A DNA stretch of 8,664 bases from Gammaproteobacteria bacterium (GTDB lineage Bacteria > Pseudomonadota > Gammaproteobacteria > Arenicellales > Spongiicolonaceae). The stretch spans positions 1 through 8,664 of the forward strand of contig RKSH01000041.1 in assembly GCA_007570945.1 (NCBI GenBank). The letters run 5' to 3'. This document shows positions 1-6,043 of the stretch, piece after piece (position 1 is the stretch's first letter; every line of letters starts with the position of its first letter). Under the pieces are notes generated by a model that was given only the letters and a program-made list of their open reading frames with translations, was not told the DNA's origin and searched no databases. The position numbers and the translations under genes are program-made.

Positions 1-1
1 T

Positions 2-958
2 TTGTGGAACAGCGAGCGTTGCAGCGCGTTGACTGAGCGCGACATTGACGCGTGGATAGCCGGTCGCCGCGAACGGCGGGCGATGATTGCGCAAATCCGT
101 CGACTGCAGAGCGAAGCCCGGCCGCCTTCCGCCGCCGCGCAAGTTAAAGTCCTGCGCAAGTTCGTCAAGGGCTGGATTGACATCGGCGTGGATGAGAAAA
201 CCACCGGCGCCGGGGTCACCGGCAAGATGTGGCGCGGCTGGTATATCATTCCCGACCAGGGTTACATCGACGATGCGTTGATGAATCGACTGCACCGGAT
301 TTGCCGAATCATGCGGCGCGCCGGCGGGGCCATCGACATCAGCGCGCCGGTCAAACCGCCGTTTGACGAAATTCTCAAAATCACCGAAGAGAAACTGCTG
401 CGCGCCAATCGCAAGATGCCGCTGCGCGCGCTGTTTGTGCGCCAAGAAAAAAACTACTTGACGCATTTTGATTTCGCGCATCACCCGGCCAAAGCCGACG
501 GCAAGGTCGACAAAAAGATTCTCGCGCTCACCGAATACGGCGCGCAGTTCTCGCGCGCCGCAAACGCGCCGGCGCAGAAGCGAATCTACACCGCGTCCAT
601 GCAGCAATACGCCTACAACGGTCTTCACTTGTTGGAATTCACGCGCCTACTGTTGGCCGAAGTGGGCGCGGTTGACTTGACCGAATTCAGTTTGTTCGCC
701 AATCATGCTTACGCCATCGGCGAGGTGAACAACATCGCCGCGTTGATAACGATGTATCGCGGCTTGGCCGTCGATAAACGCGATTCTTTCCGGCGCGAGA
801 TGGATGCATACTTCCATGCGCAACTTGAACACACGGCGCGCAATGTGCGCGGCAACTACGACAAAAGCGCCAAGCACACCATGTCCGCGCTCGGCTGGTG
901 CGATGGGTTGTCTTTCAACCTTGCAAATTGCGAGTTGTCCCCGCAGGGCGAGTCGTGA
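2..958 (+). CDS. Unrecognised protein, possibly 5'-partial; weak resemblance to restriction-endonuclease recognition domains
   Basis: I do not recognise this 318-residue frame with confidence. It is open to the window edge. The first possible start is a TTG at 2, but the N-terminal residues look like the interior of a charged helix, so the gene may begin outside the window; an ATG at 83 is an alternative. It is soluble, with no signal peptide or membrane segment. Residues 176-232 read as a winged-helix-like unit: an L-T-E-x-G entry, then a hydrophobic helix (209-223) and a G-x-V-D-L-T-E-F-S-L-F segment. The C-terminus (about 296-316) ends in a G-L-S-F...L-x-P-x-G strand pattern. From memory, both resemble the DNA-recognition part of AlwI/BstNBI-type endonucleases, but no nuclease motif follows. 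G+C is in the mid-50s%, well below the neighbours, which suggests acquisition. It converges on nusB. The coding call is fairly secure; the function is not. Confidence 0.6.
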   Translation: MWNSERCSALTERDIDAWIAGRRERRAMIAQIRRLQSEARPPSAAAQVKVLRKFVKGWIDIGVDEKTTGAGVTGKMWRGWYIIPDQGYIDDALMNRLHRICRIMRRAGGAIDISAPVKPPFDEILKITEEKLLRANRKMPLRALFVRQEKNYLTHFDFAHHPAKADGKVDKKILALTEYGAQFSRAANAPAQKRIYTASMQQYAYNGLHLLEFTRLLLAEVGAVDLTEFSLFANHAYAIGEVNNIAALITMYRGLAVDKRDSFRREMDAYFHAQLEHTARNVRGNYDKSAKHTMSALGWCDGLSFNLANCELSPQGES

Positions 959-990
959 GGTGAAGTTTCCGTGCTGAAAGCGGAGAAAAA
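959..990. other. Short convergent intergenic gap without a visible terminator
   Basis: This 32-nt gap separates the stop of the plus-strand gene from the stop of nusB. The only self-complementarity I see is a 4-bp TTTC/GAAA arm pair, too weak for an intrinsic terminator. A run of five T lies just after the nusB stop on the minus strand but has no GC-rich stem before it. Transcripts from the two sides may therefore overlap, or end by Rho or inside the opposing gene. Confidence 0.5.
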
Positions 991-1410
991 TCAATCCGCG
1001 CCACCGCTCCGCATCTCCCGCCCCAGCTCATCCAGCACCCCATTGACAAACTGAAACCCCTTGTCCTCCCCGAATAATTTGCTCAACTCCACCGCCTCGT
1101 TAATCACCGTCGCCATCGGCACCTCCGGGCGCGCGCTTAGTTCATATGCGGCGAGGCGGAGGATGGCGCGGGTGGTGGGGTCGATGAGTTTGGCGTCGCG
1201 TTGCAGGTGGGGGGCGAGTTGGGCGTCCAACTTTTCGCATTGGGCGGTGACGCCGGCAACCAGCGCGCGAAAATAATCACGGTCGGCGCGGTTGAAAGAA
1301 TCGTCCTTGGGCAGCGATGCCTCAATGTCGGGCGCGGCCTGGCCGGTTAACTCCCATTGGTAAAGCGCCTGCACCGCGTTGCGGCGGGCCAGGCGGCGGC
1401 TGCCGGCCAT
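991..1410 (-). CDS. nusB: Transcription antitermination factor NusB
   Basis: NusB binds boxA RNA together with NusE (ribosomal protein S10) and suppresses termination, mainly in rRNA operons. The 139-residue protein matches the usual length. It carries the N-terminal arginine-rich R-R-x-A-R-x-x-A-V-Q-A-L-Y-x-W-x-L signature. It also has the central D-P-T-T-R-A-I-L-R-L-A-x-Y-E-L helix, the V-I-N-E-A-V-E-L-S-K segment and the F-V-N-G-V-L-D C-terminal motif, all diagnostic of the all-helical NusB fold. I chose the ATG at 1410, whose A is shared with the ribH stop (TGATG). A GTG one codon upstream (1413) is also possible. No Shine-Dalgarno is evident, consistent with translation coupled to ribH. 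It is the last gene of the minus-strand run. The thiL gene that often follows it in gammaproteobacteria is absent. Confidence 0.96.
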   Translation of the reverse strand: MAGSRRLARRNAVQALYQWELTGQAAPDIEASLPKDDSFNRADRDYFRALVAGVTAQCEKLDAQLAPHLQRDAKLIDPTTRAILRLAAYELSARPEVPMATVINEAVELSKLFGEDKGFQFVNGVLDELGREMRSGGAD

Positions 1411-1877
1411 CACTCAGGGCGGCCCAGGCGGCGGTGAGGGTGCGCCTGCTTCAATTTATGCATGTCCATGGCCGCCTGCGCCGCGTCGGCGCCTTTGTTG
1501 TTGCCGCGAGCGGAGCGCGCCTCGGCCTGCGCGCGGTTGTCCACCGTCAGCACGCCGAAACCGATGGGAACATGCGTGCGCAGCGAAACGCGCAGGACGC
1601 CGTCGGCGCACACCCGGCACACATAATCATAATGCGAAGTCTCGCCGCGAATGACACAGCCGAGCGCAATCAGCGTGTCGTAGATTCGGTTGTCCAACGA
1701 GTCGTATTCCCTGGCCAGAAAATCCGCGGCCAGGGGAATCTCCATTGCGCCCGGCACCCACACCACGTTGATGGCGCTCTCGCCCACGCCGTTGCGCCCC
1801 AGGCAGTGCAGCGCGCCGCCGAGCAGGCGGTCGGTGATGTCCTCGTTGAACCGGCTTGCAATGATGCCGACTTTCAC
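1410..1877 (-). CDS. ribH: 6,7-dimethyl-8-ribityllumazine synthase (RibH)
   Basis: RibH condenses 5-amino-6-ribitylaminouracil with 3,4-dihydroxy-2-butanone 4-phosphate, the penultimate riboflavin step, usually as a pentamer or icosahedral shell. Visible motifs in order are the S-R-F-N substrate loop (8-11), V-V-W-V-P-G-A-M-E-I-P (38-48), G-C-V-I-R-G-E-T-S-H-Y (73-83) with the expected catalytic His82, P-I-G-F-G-V-L-T (104-111) and the N-N-K-G-A-D-A-A helix start. The start is a GTG. An in-frame stop lies two codons upstream (TGA at 1883-1881), so no longer N-terminus is possible. The protein therefore begins about 13 residues later than E. coli RibH and lacks most of the first strand. A short insertion (around 56-66) precedes the His motif. 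The GTG overlaps the pdxJ stop by 4 nt (GTGA). Confidence 0.95.
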   Translation of the reverse strand: MKVGIIASRFNEDITDRLLGGALHCLGRNGVGESAINVVWVPGAMEIPLAADFLAREYDSLDNRIYDTLIALGCVIRGETSHYDYVCRVCADGVLRVSLRTHVPIGFGVLTVDNRAQAEARSARGNNKGADAAQAAMDMHKLKQAHPHRRLGRPE

Positions 1878-2644
1878 TTCTCACCCCCGGCCGTCAGCGC
1901 CGCCCTGTACCGCTTAATCGCCTCCGCAAACCCCAGCCGCAGCGCATCCGCCGTCAACGCCTGGCCGATGGAGACCTCGGCGAGCCCCGGCACCGCTTGC
2001 GCCAGGCGCGGCAAATTGTCCAGGTTCAGGTCGTGGCCGGCGTTCACGCCGAGGCCGTGGCCGGCGGCGCATTGCGCGGTTTGCCTGATTAATTCAAGCG
2101 CGGCGTCCACGCCCTCGCCCTTGGCGCAGGCGGCGGCGTAGGGGCCGGTGTAGATTTCGATTCGCTCGGCGCCGGCGTCAAAGGCGCGCCCGGCGGCGGC
2201 GGGGTCGGCGTCCACAAACAAACTCACCCGCGCCCCGGCCGCGCGCAATTGTGCAATCAGCGGCCGCAACTTGGCGCCGTCGCGCGCCAGGTCCCAGCCG
2301 TGGTCGGAGGTCGCCTGGCCGTCATCGTCCGGCACCAGCGTGCATTGCGCCGGCCGCACGGCTTCCGCCAACCGCAGAAACCCCGGCCACCCGGCGCGCG
2401 GCGGCGACAGCGGATTGCCCTCCATGTTGAACTCGCGCCCGCCGCCGTGGCCCGCAACCACGGCACTGAGCGGCGCCACGTCGGCGGCGCGGATGTGGCG
2501 CTGGTCGGGGCGCGGGTGCACGGTGATGCCGGCGGCGCCGGCCTCAAGGCACAGCCGGCCGAGGCTCGCCAGGTCGGGAATGTTGCCGGGGCGCGCGTTG
2601 CGCAGCAGCGCGGCTTTGTTCAGGTTGACGCTGAGCGCGGTCAT
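1874..2644 (-). CDS. pdxJ: Pyridoxine 5'-phosphate synthase (PdxJ), long-loop variant
   Basis: PdxJ joins 1-deoxy-D-xylulose 5-phosphate and 3-amino-1-hydroxyacetone 1-phosphate to give pyridoxine 5'-phosphate, the ring-closing step of DXP-dependent vitamin B6 synthesis. The 256-residue TIM barrel has L-S-V-N-L-N-K...L-L-R-N-A-R (4-18), G-I-T-V-H-P-R-P-D-Q-R-H-I (39-51; His43, Arg45, His50), E-F-N-M-E-G-N (71-77; Glu75), I-E-I-Y-T-G (162-167; Glu163) and V-N-A-G-H-D-L (200-206; His204). These correspond to known E. coli catalytic residues. N-K in place of D-H at the N-terminus, and V-P-D...T-S-D-H-G-W-D, mark the second PdxJ subgroup. The usual G-H-A near the C-terminus is G-Q-A (Gln228). ATG at 2644 is chosen; GTG at 2650 is possible. 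Its place between ribBX and ribH is unusual. Confidence 0.95.
   Translation of the reverse strand: MTALSVNLNKAALLRNARPGNIPDLASLGRLCLEAGAAGITVHPRPDQRHIRAADVAPLSAVVAGHGGGREFNMEGNPLSPPRAGWPGFLRLAEAVRPAQCTLVPDDDGQATSDHGWDLARDGAKLRPLIAQLRAAGARVSLFVDADPAAAGRAFDAGAERIEIYTGPYAAACAKGEGVDAALELIRQTAQCAAGHGLGVNAGHDLNLDNLPRLAQAVPGLAEVSIGQALTADALRLGFAEAIKRYRAALTAGGEK
1880..1886 (-). promoter_or_regulatory. Possible ribosome binding site of ribH
   Basis: On the minus strand the bases just before the ribH GTG read GGGTGAG, then AA, then the start. This purine-rich stretch sits inside the end of pdxJ. It supports the GTG start, although the spacing is short and the match to GGAGG is imperfect. Confidence 0.35.
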
Positions 2645-2662
2645 GGCCACCGGCGGCGGCGT

Positions 2663-3832
2663 TCAGTCCGGCGCCGGAATGAATTCCACGATTTCCAGGT
2701 CAAACCCGGACAGCGCCGGCGTCCGCTTGGGCGCGCCGAGCACGCGCAGTTTGCGCACGCCGAGGTCGGCCAATATCTGGCAGCCAATGCCCAACATGCG
2801 GACATCGTAGGCGCGCTGCTCGCCGTCCTCAAAGCCGTGGTCGTGGAGTTGCGAGCGGCCGATGTGGCGCAGCAGCTCGCCGCTGTCCTCGGCGCGGCGC
2901 AGGACAATCACCACGCCGCGGCCCTCGGCGGCGATTTTTTCCATGCTCTTCGCCAACGGCCAGGCGCGCTCGCCGCGCAGGTCGGCCAGCACATCATACA
3001 AACCGGTGGACACATGCACCCGCACCAGCACCGGCGCGCCGCCGGCCACCTCGCCCAGCACCAGCGCCATGTGGGTTTCACCGTCGTCGTCGGCGCCGTC
3101 GTGGTAGCCCAGCACGCGGAAGTCGCCGTGGCGGGTGCGCAAACTGCCCTGGGCGCCGCGCTGCACGGTGGGCTCGCGGCGCAGACGGTGGCGGATGAGG
3201 TCGGCGATGGAGCCGACCTTGATTTTGTGCTTGCGGCCGAACTTCAGCAGGTCGGGCAGCCGCGCCATGGTGCCGTCGCCGTTCAGCACCTCGCAAATCA
3301 CGCTGGCCGGCGTCATGCCGGCGAGGCGCGCCAGGTCCACGCCGGCTTCGGTGTGGCCGGCGCGGGTCAGGACGCCGCCGGGCTGCGCCACCAGCGGGAA
3401 GATGTGGCCGGGCATGGTGATGTCGTCGGGGCCGGCGTCCCTGCCCACCGCGGCGCGGATGGTGGCGGCGCGGTCGGCGGCGGAGATGCCGGTGGTGACG
3501 CCGCGCGCCGCCTCAATGCTGACGGTGAAGTTGGTGCCGCCGCCGCGGCTGCCGGCCACCATGGGCGGCAGGTTAAGGCGGCGGCAACGCGCCGCGCTGA
3601 GCGTCAGGCAAATCAGCCCGCGCCCGTGGCAGGCCATGAAGTTCACCGCCTCGGCGCTCACCGCATCGGCGGCCAGCACCAGGTCGCCCTCGTTTTCGCG
3701 GTCCTCGTCGTCCACCATGATGACCATGCGGCCGGCTTTGTAGTCGGCGATGATGTCTTCAATGTCGGCGAGGCCGGCGCGCCCGGCGGCATCCGGCACC
3801 AGGCGCAACGCTTCGCTTTTGCGGCGACTCAT
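2663..3832 (-). CDS. ribB: 3,4-dihydroxy-2-butanone 4-phosphate synthase with degenerate GTP cyclohydrolase II domain (RibBX type)
   Basis: The N-terminal domain (about 24-217) turns ribulose 5-phosphate into DHBP and formate, giving RibH its four-carbon substrate. Its signature is intact: D-D-E-D-R-E-N-E-G-D (41-50), H-G-R-G (69-72), G-V-T-T-G-I-S-A-A-D-R (111-121), P-G-H-I-F-P-L (141-147) and R-A-G-H-T-E-A (157-163). The C-terminal domain (about 222-389) aligns with GTP cyclohydrolase II but lacks the three zinc-binding cysteines (E. coli Cys54, Cys65, Cys67). The equivalent stretch starts at His273 and holds no cysteine. The R-Q-E-G-R-x-I-G and T-N-N-P-x-K motifs are also eroded. Such hybrids (RibBX) are known in gammaproteobacteria to make DHBP only. 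The ATG at 3832 overlaps the ribE stop (ATGA) and is preferred over a GTG three codons upstream. Confidence 0.93.
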   Translation of the reverse strand: MSRRKSEALRLVPDAAGRAGLADIEDIIADYKAGRMVIMVDDEDRENEGDLVLAADAVSAEAVNFMACHGRGLICLTLSAARCRRLNLPPMVAGSRGGGTNFTVSIEAARGVTTGISAADRAATIRAAVGRDAGPDDITMPGHIFPLVAQPGGVLTRAGHTEAGVDLARLAGMTPASVICEVLNGDGTMARLPDLLKFGRKHKIKVGSIADLIRHRLRREPTVQRGAQGSLRTRHGDFRVLGYHDGADDDGETHMALVLGEVAGGAPVLVRVHVSTGLYDVLADLRGERAWPLAKSMEKIAAEGRGVVIVLRRAEDSGELLRHIGRSQLHDHGFEDGEQRAYDVRMLGIGCQILADLGVRKLRVLGAPKRTPALSGFDLEIVEFIPAPD

Positions 3833-4440
3833 GGGGCGCACTCTACCAGCCGCGCAAGGTGGCGCGCAATCATATCCACTTCCACATTGGCGCGCGCGCC
3901 CGGCGTGTATTCCACCGCCGCGGCCTCCATGGTGTGCGGGATTAGGTTAACCGTAAACTCGCAGCCGCCGCCCTCGGCGATGTCGCGCACGCTGTTGACG
4001 GTGAGCGAAACGCCGTCCACGCACACCGCGCCCTTGGCGGCGATGAAGCGGGCGATGGTTTGGGGGGCGGCCAAGGTGACGCACATGCCGCGGCCGGCCG
4101 GGGCGACTTCGGTGACGGTGGCGACGCCGTCCACATGGCCGCTGACCAGGTGGCCGCCGATGGAATCGCCGGCGCGCATGGCGCTTTCAAGGTTCACCTT
4201 GGCGCCCGCGGTCCACCAGGCGATGACGGTGCGGGCGGCGGTCTCGGTGGACACGTCAAAAGTGACGGCGCCGGGGTCCACAACGGCCGCGCTTAGGCAG
4301 ACGCCGTGCACCGAGACGCTGTCGCCGACCTTGACGGTGGAGGTGAAGCCGGCGGAGGCGGTGATGCGCAGGCGGAAATCGCCGTCGGTTTTTTCCAGGC
4401 GGTGGACGGTGCCGGTGCTTTGGACGATGCCGGTGAACAT
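3829..4440 (-). CDS. ribE: Riboflavin synthase, alpha subunit type
   Basis: This enzyme dismutates two 6,7-dimethyl-8-ribityllumazine molecules into riboflavin and the RibH pyrimidine substrate, usually as a homotrimer. At 203 residues it is near the family's usual length and shows the internal duplication of two lumazine-binding barrels. The start M-F-T-G-I-V is invariant because the N-terminal Phe shapes the active site. Ser41, Cys48 and His102 (in S-I-G-G-H-L-V-S-G-H-V-D-G) fall at the same positions as in E. coli. The second barrel has G-V-S-L-T-V-N-S-V (143-151) and N-L-I-P-H-T (165-170). The ATG at 4440 lies 2 nt after the ribD stop, and its own stop overlaps the ribBX start, so it is probably co-translated with both. 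The gene is also called ribC in some genomes. Confidence 0.96.
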   Translation of the reverse strand: MFTGIVQSTGTVHRLEKTDGDFRLRITASAGFTSTVKVGDSVSVHGVCLSAAVVDPGAVTFDVSTETAARTVIAWWTAGAKVNLESAMRAGDSIGGHLVSGHVDGVATVTEVAPAGRGMCVTLAAPQTIARFIAAKGAVCVDGVSLTVNSVRDIAEGGGCEFTVNLIPHTMEAAAVEYTPGARANVEVDMIARHLARLVECAP

Positions 4441-4442
4441 GC

Positions 4443-5531
4443 TCAGCCCGCCGGGCGCAGCGTGAGTTGCAAATCCTCACCCACCCGCCGCGCGCCGTGG
4501 AAAGTGAAGTTGAAAGCGGCGGCCAGGTTCGGCAAGCGCACACCGGCCAAACCGGCGCCGCCGCCGCCCAAAATTTTCGGCGCCACATACAGCGCCCACT
4601 CATCCACCAGCCCGGCGGCGAAAAATGCGCCGGCCAAGGTCGCGCCGCACTCCAAATGCGCCTCGTTGCACTCCTCCTCGCACAAAACCGCCATCAGCGC
4701 CCCCAGGTCAACGCGCCCGGCGGCCTCGGCCTTCACCGCCCTCACCCTCACCCCGCGTTTTTGGAATGGCGCAAATAATTTTTCATCAGTGCAGGCCGTC
4801 ACCACCATCGCCGGCCCCGGCGGCGCAAAAACCTCCGCATCCGGCGGCGCGCGCAACCCGCTGTCCACCACCACCCGCAGCGGCTGGCGTTTTTGGTTCG
4901 GCGCGCGCAGCGCCGGGTTGTCGGCCAGCACGGTGCCGCTGCCGGTCACAACAGTGGAGGCGCGGGCGCGCAGTTTGCGCCCGGCGGCGCGCGCCGCAGC
5001 GCCGGTAATCCACTTGCTCTCGCCGCCGGCCATGGCGGTGACGCCGTCCACGCTGGCCGCCGACTTTAGGCGGACAAACGGCCGTTTCTTTTCGAAACGC
5101 ATGAAAAACCCGGCGTTTAACTCGCGCGCCTCGGCGGCCAGCAAGCCGCACTCAACGCGCACCCCGGCGGCGCGCAATTCCGCAAGCCCGCCGCCGGCGG
5201 CCGGGTTGGGGTCGTCGCATGCCGCCACCACCCGCGCAACGCCGGCCGCCGCCAACTGCGCGGTGCAGGGCGGCGTCCGCCCATGGTGGCGGCACGGCGC
5301 CAACGTGACAAAAACATCGGCGCCCTCGGCGGCGCGCCCGGCCTGGGTGAGGGCGGCGGCCTCGGCATGCGCTTCGCCGGCTTTTTTGTGAAAGGCCTCG
5401 GCGACAATTTCCCCGCCGCGCGCCACCACGCAGCCCACGCGCGGGTTGGGGTCGGCGGTGCGAAGACCGCGCCGCGCAAGTTGCAGCGCGCGCTGCATGT
5501 GCGCGCGGTCCCGCCCGCTCCATTGCGTCAT
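4443..5531 (-). CDS. ribD: Bifunctional diaminohydroxyphosphoribosylaminopyrimidine deaminase / 5-amino-6-(5-phosphoribosylamino)uracil reductase
   Basis: RibD performs the second and third steps of the pyrimidine branch of riboflavin synthesis: deamination, then NADPH-dependent reduction of the ribosyl group. The deaminase half (about 1-145) has D-P-N-P-R-V-G-C-V (27-35), G-E-A-H-A-E (52-57; zinc ligand His55, catalytic Glu57) and P-C-R-H-H-G-R-T-P-P-C (79-89; zinc ligands Cys80 and Cys89). The reductase half (about 150-360) has K-S-A-A-S-V-D-G (156-163), G-E-S-K-W-I-T (170-176), G-S-G-T-V-L-A-D-N-P-A-L (197-208) and E-C-G-A-T-L-A-G (294-301). The usual T-L-E-P-C is T-L-A-P-C here (Ala78). 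Length 362 is normal for the family. The ATG overlaps the nrdR stop by 4 nt and follows the clearest Shine-Dalgarno in the window. Confidence 0.96.
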   Translation of the reverse strand: MTQWSGRDRAHMQRALQLARRGLRTADPNPRVGCVVARGGEIVAEAFHKKAGEAHAEAAALTQAGRAAEGADVFVTLAPCRHHGRTPPCTAQLAAAGVARVVAACDDPNPAAGGGLAELRAAGVRVECGLLAAEARELNAGFFMRFEKKRPFVRLKSAASVDGVTAMAGGESKWITGAAARAAGRKLRARASTVVTGSGTVLADNPALRAPNQKRQPLRVVVDSGLRAPPDAEVFAPPGPAMVVTACTDEKLFAPFQKRGVRVRAVKAEAAGRVDLGALMAVLCEEECNEAHLECGATLAGAFFAAGLVDEWALYVAPKILGGGGAGLAGVRLPNLAAAFNFTFHGARRVGEDLQLTLRPAG

Positions 5532-6031
5532 TGGTTTTTCCCCTCCGGCAGCGGCAACGGGTCGTCGCCGGGGGACAGCGGGTCGCCGCGCAGGCGCTCC
5601 ACCTCCTCGCTGAACTCGCCGGGGTCCTGAAAATTTTTATACACCGAGGCAAAGCGCACATATGCCACATGGTCCAGCGCGCGCAATTCATGCATCACCG
5701 CCTCGCCGATGGCGCGCGAGGAAATTTCGCTGCGGCCGCAGGCGGCCAGGCGGTGCAGAATGTTGTTCACCGCGCGCTCCACGGCGGCGGTGTCCACCGG
5801 GCGTTTTTCCAGCGCGCGCTTCATGCCGCCGCGCAATTTTTCCTCGTCAAAGTTTTCGCGGCGGTCGTCGTTTTTGCGCACCGCCGGCGGCTTCAACTCG
5901 GCGCGCTCAATGGTGCTGAAACGCTCGCCGCAGGATTCGCACTGGCGGCGGCGGCGGACATTGCCGCCGTCCTCGGCCGGGCGCGAATCAATCACCCGGC
6001 TGTCATCAAACGCGCAAAACGGGCAGCGCAT
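5528..6031 (-). CDS. nrdR: Transcriptional repressor NrdR
   Basis: NrdR represses ribonucleotide reductase operons by binding paired NrdR boxes, in a form set by ATP/dATP bound to its ATP-cone. The zinc ribbon is complete: Cys3, Cys6, Cys31 and Cys34 in C-P-F-C and C-E-S-C, with the basic R-R-R-R-Q helix in between. The ATP-cone (about 48-138) includes V-R-K-N-D-x-R-R-E-N-F-D-E-E-K-L, K-R-A-L-E-K-R-P-V and V-A-Y-V-R-F-A-S-V-Y-K. The protein has 167 residues against 149 in E. coli, owing to an acidic, proline-rich tail after the E-E-V-E-R-L helix. Its ATG lies 12 nt after the secF stop with no clear Shine-Dalgarno. Linkage of nrdR to ribD is widespread in Proteobacteria. No NrdR box was seen here; target genes are expected elsewhere. 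Confidence 0.96.
   Translation of the reverse strand: MRCPFCAFDDSRVIDSRPAEDGGNVRRRRQCESCGERFSTIERAELKPPAVRKNDDRRENFDEEKLRGGMKRALEKRPVDTAAVERAVNNILHRLAACGRSEISSRAIGEAVMHELRALDHVAYVRFASVYKNFQDPGEFSEEVERLRGDPLSPGDDPLPLPEGKNQ
5540..5546 (-). promoter_or_regulatory. Strong ribosome binding site of ribD
   Basis: On the minus strand this reads GGAGGGG, 8 nt before the ribD ATG at 5531 and inside the last codons of nrdR. It is the best Shine-Dalgarno match at any start in the window. It supports this start and suggests that ribD initiates efficiently on its own, whereas most downstream genes seem to rely on coupling. Confidence 0.7.
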
Positions 6032-6043
6032 TGCGGCGGCGGC

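Noticed and set aside
905..920. GGTTG/CAACC hairpin near the end of the plus-strand gene
   Set aside because: Only 5 bp, inside the coding sequence and not followed by a T-run, so it is not a terminator.
647..994. A 115-codon minus-strand frame opposite the first gene and running to nusB
   Set aside because: No motif or ribosome site, and it is antisense to the more plausible protein at 2-958. It is not a continuation of the operon that I can support.
2249..4465. A 738-codon open frame on the plus strand opposite ribE, ribBX and pdxJ
   Set aside because: Its product is a low-complexity run rich in Ala, Gly, His, Arg and Val with no domain. It lies exactly opposite three well-identified genes and is the expected by-product of their strong G/C third-position bias.
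4306..5391. A 361-codon plus-strand frame opposite ribD
   Set aside because: Ser/Ala/Pro/Arg-rich low-complexity product, antisense to a complete RibD.
5528..6043. Search for an FMN riboswitch or NrdR boxes near ribD and nrdR
   Set aside because: The genes abut or overlap, leaving no room for a riboswitch leader, and no paired NrdR-box-like sequence was seen.
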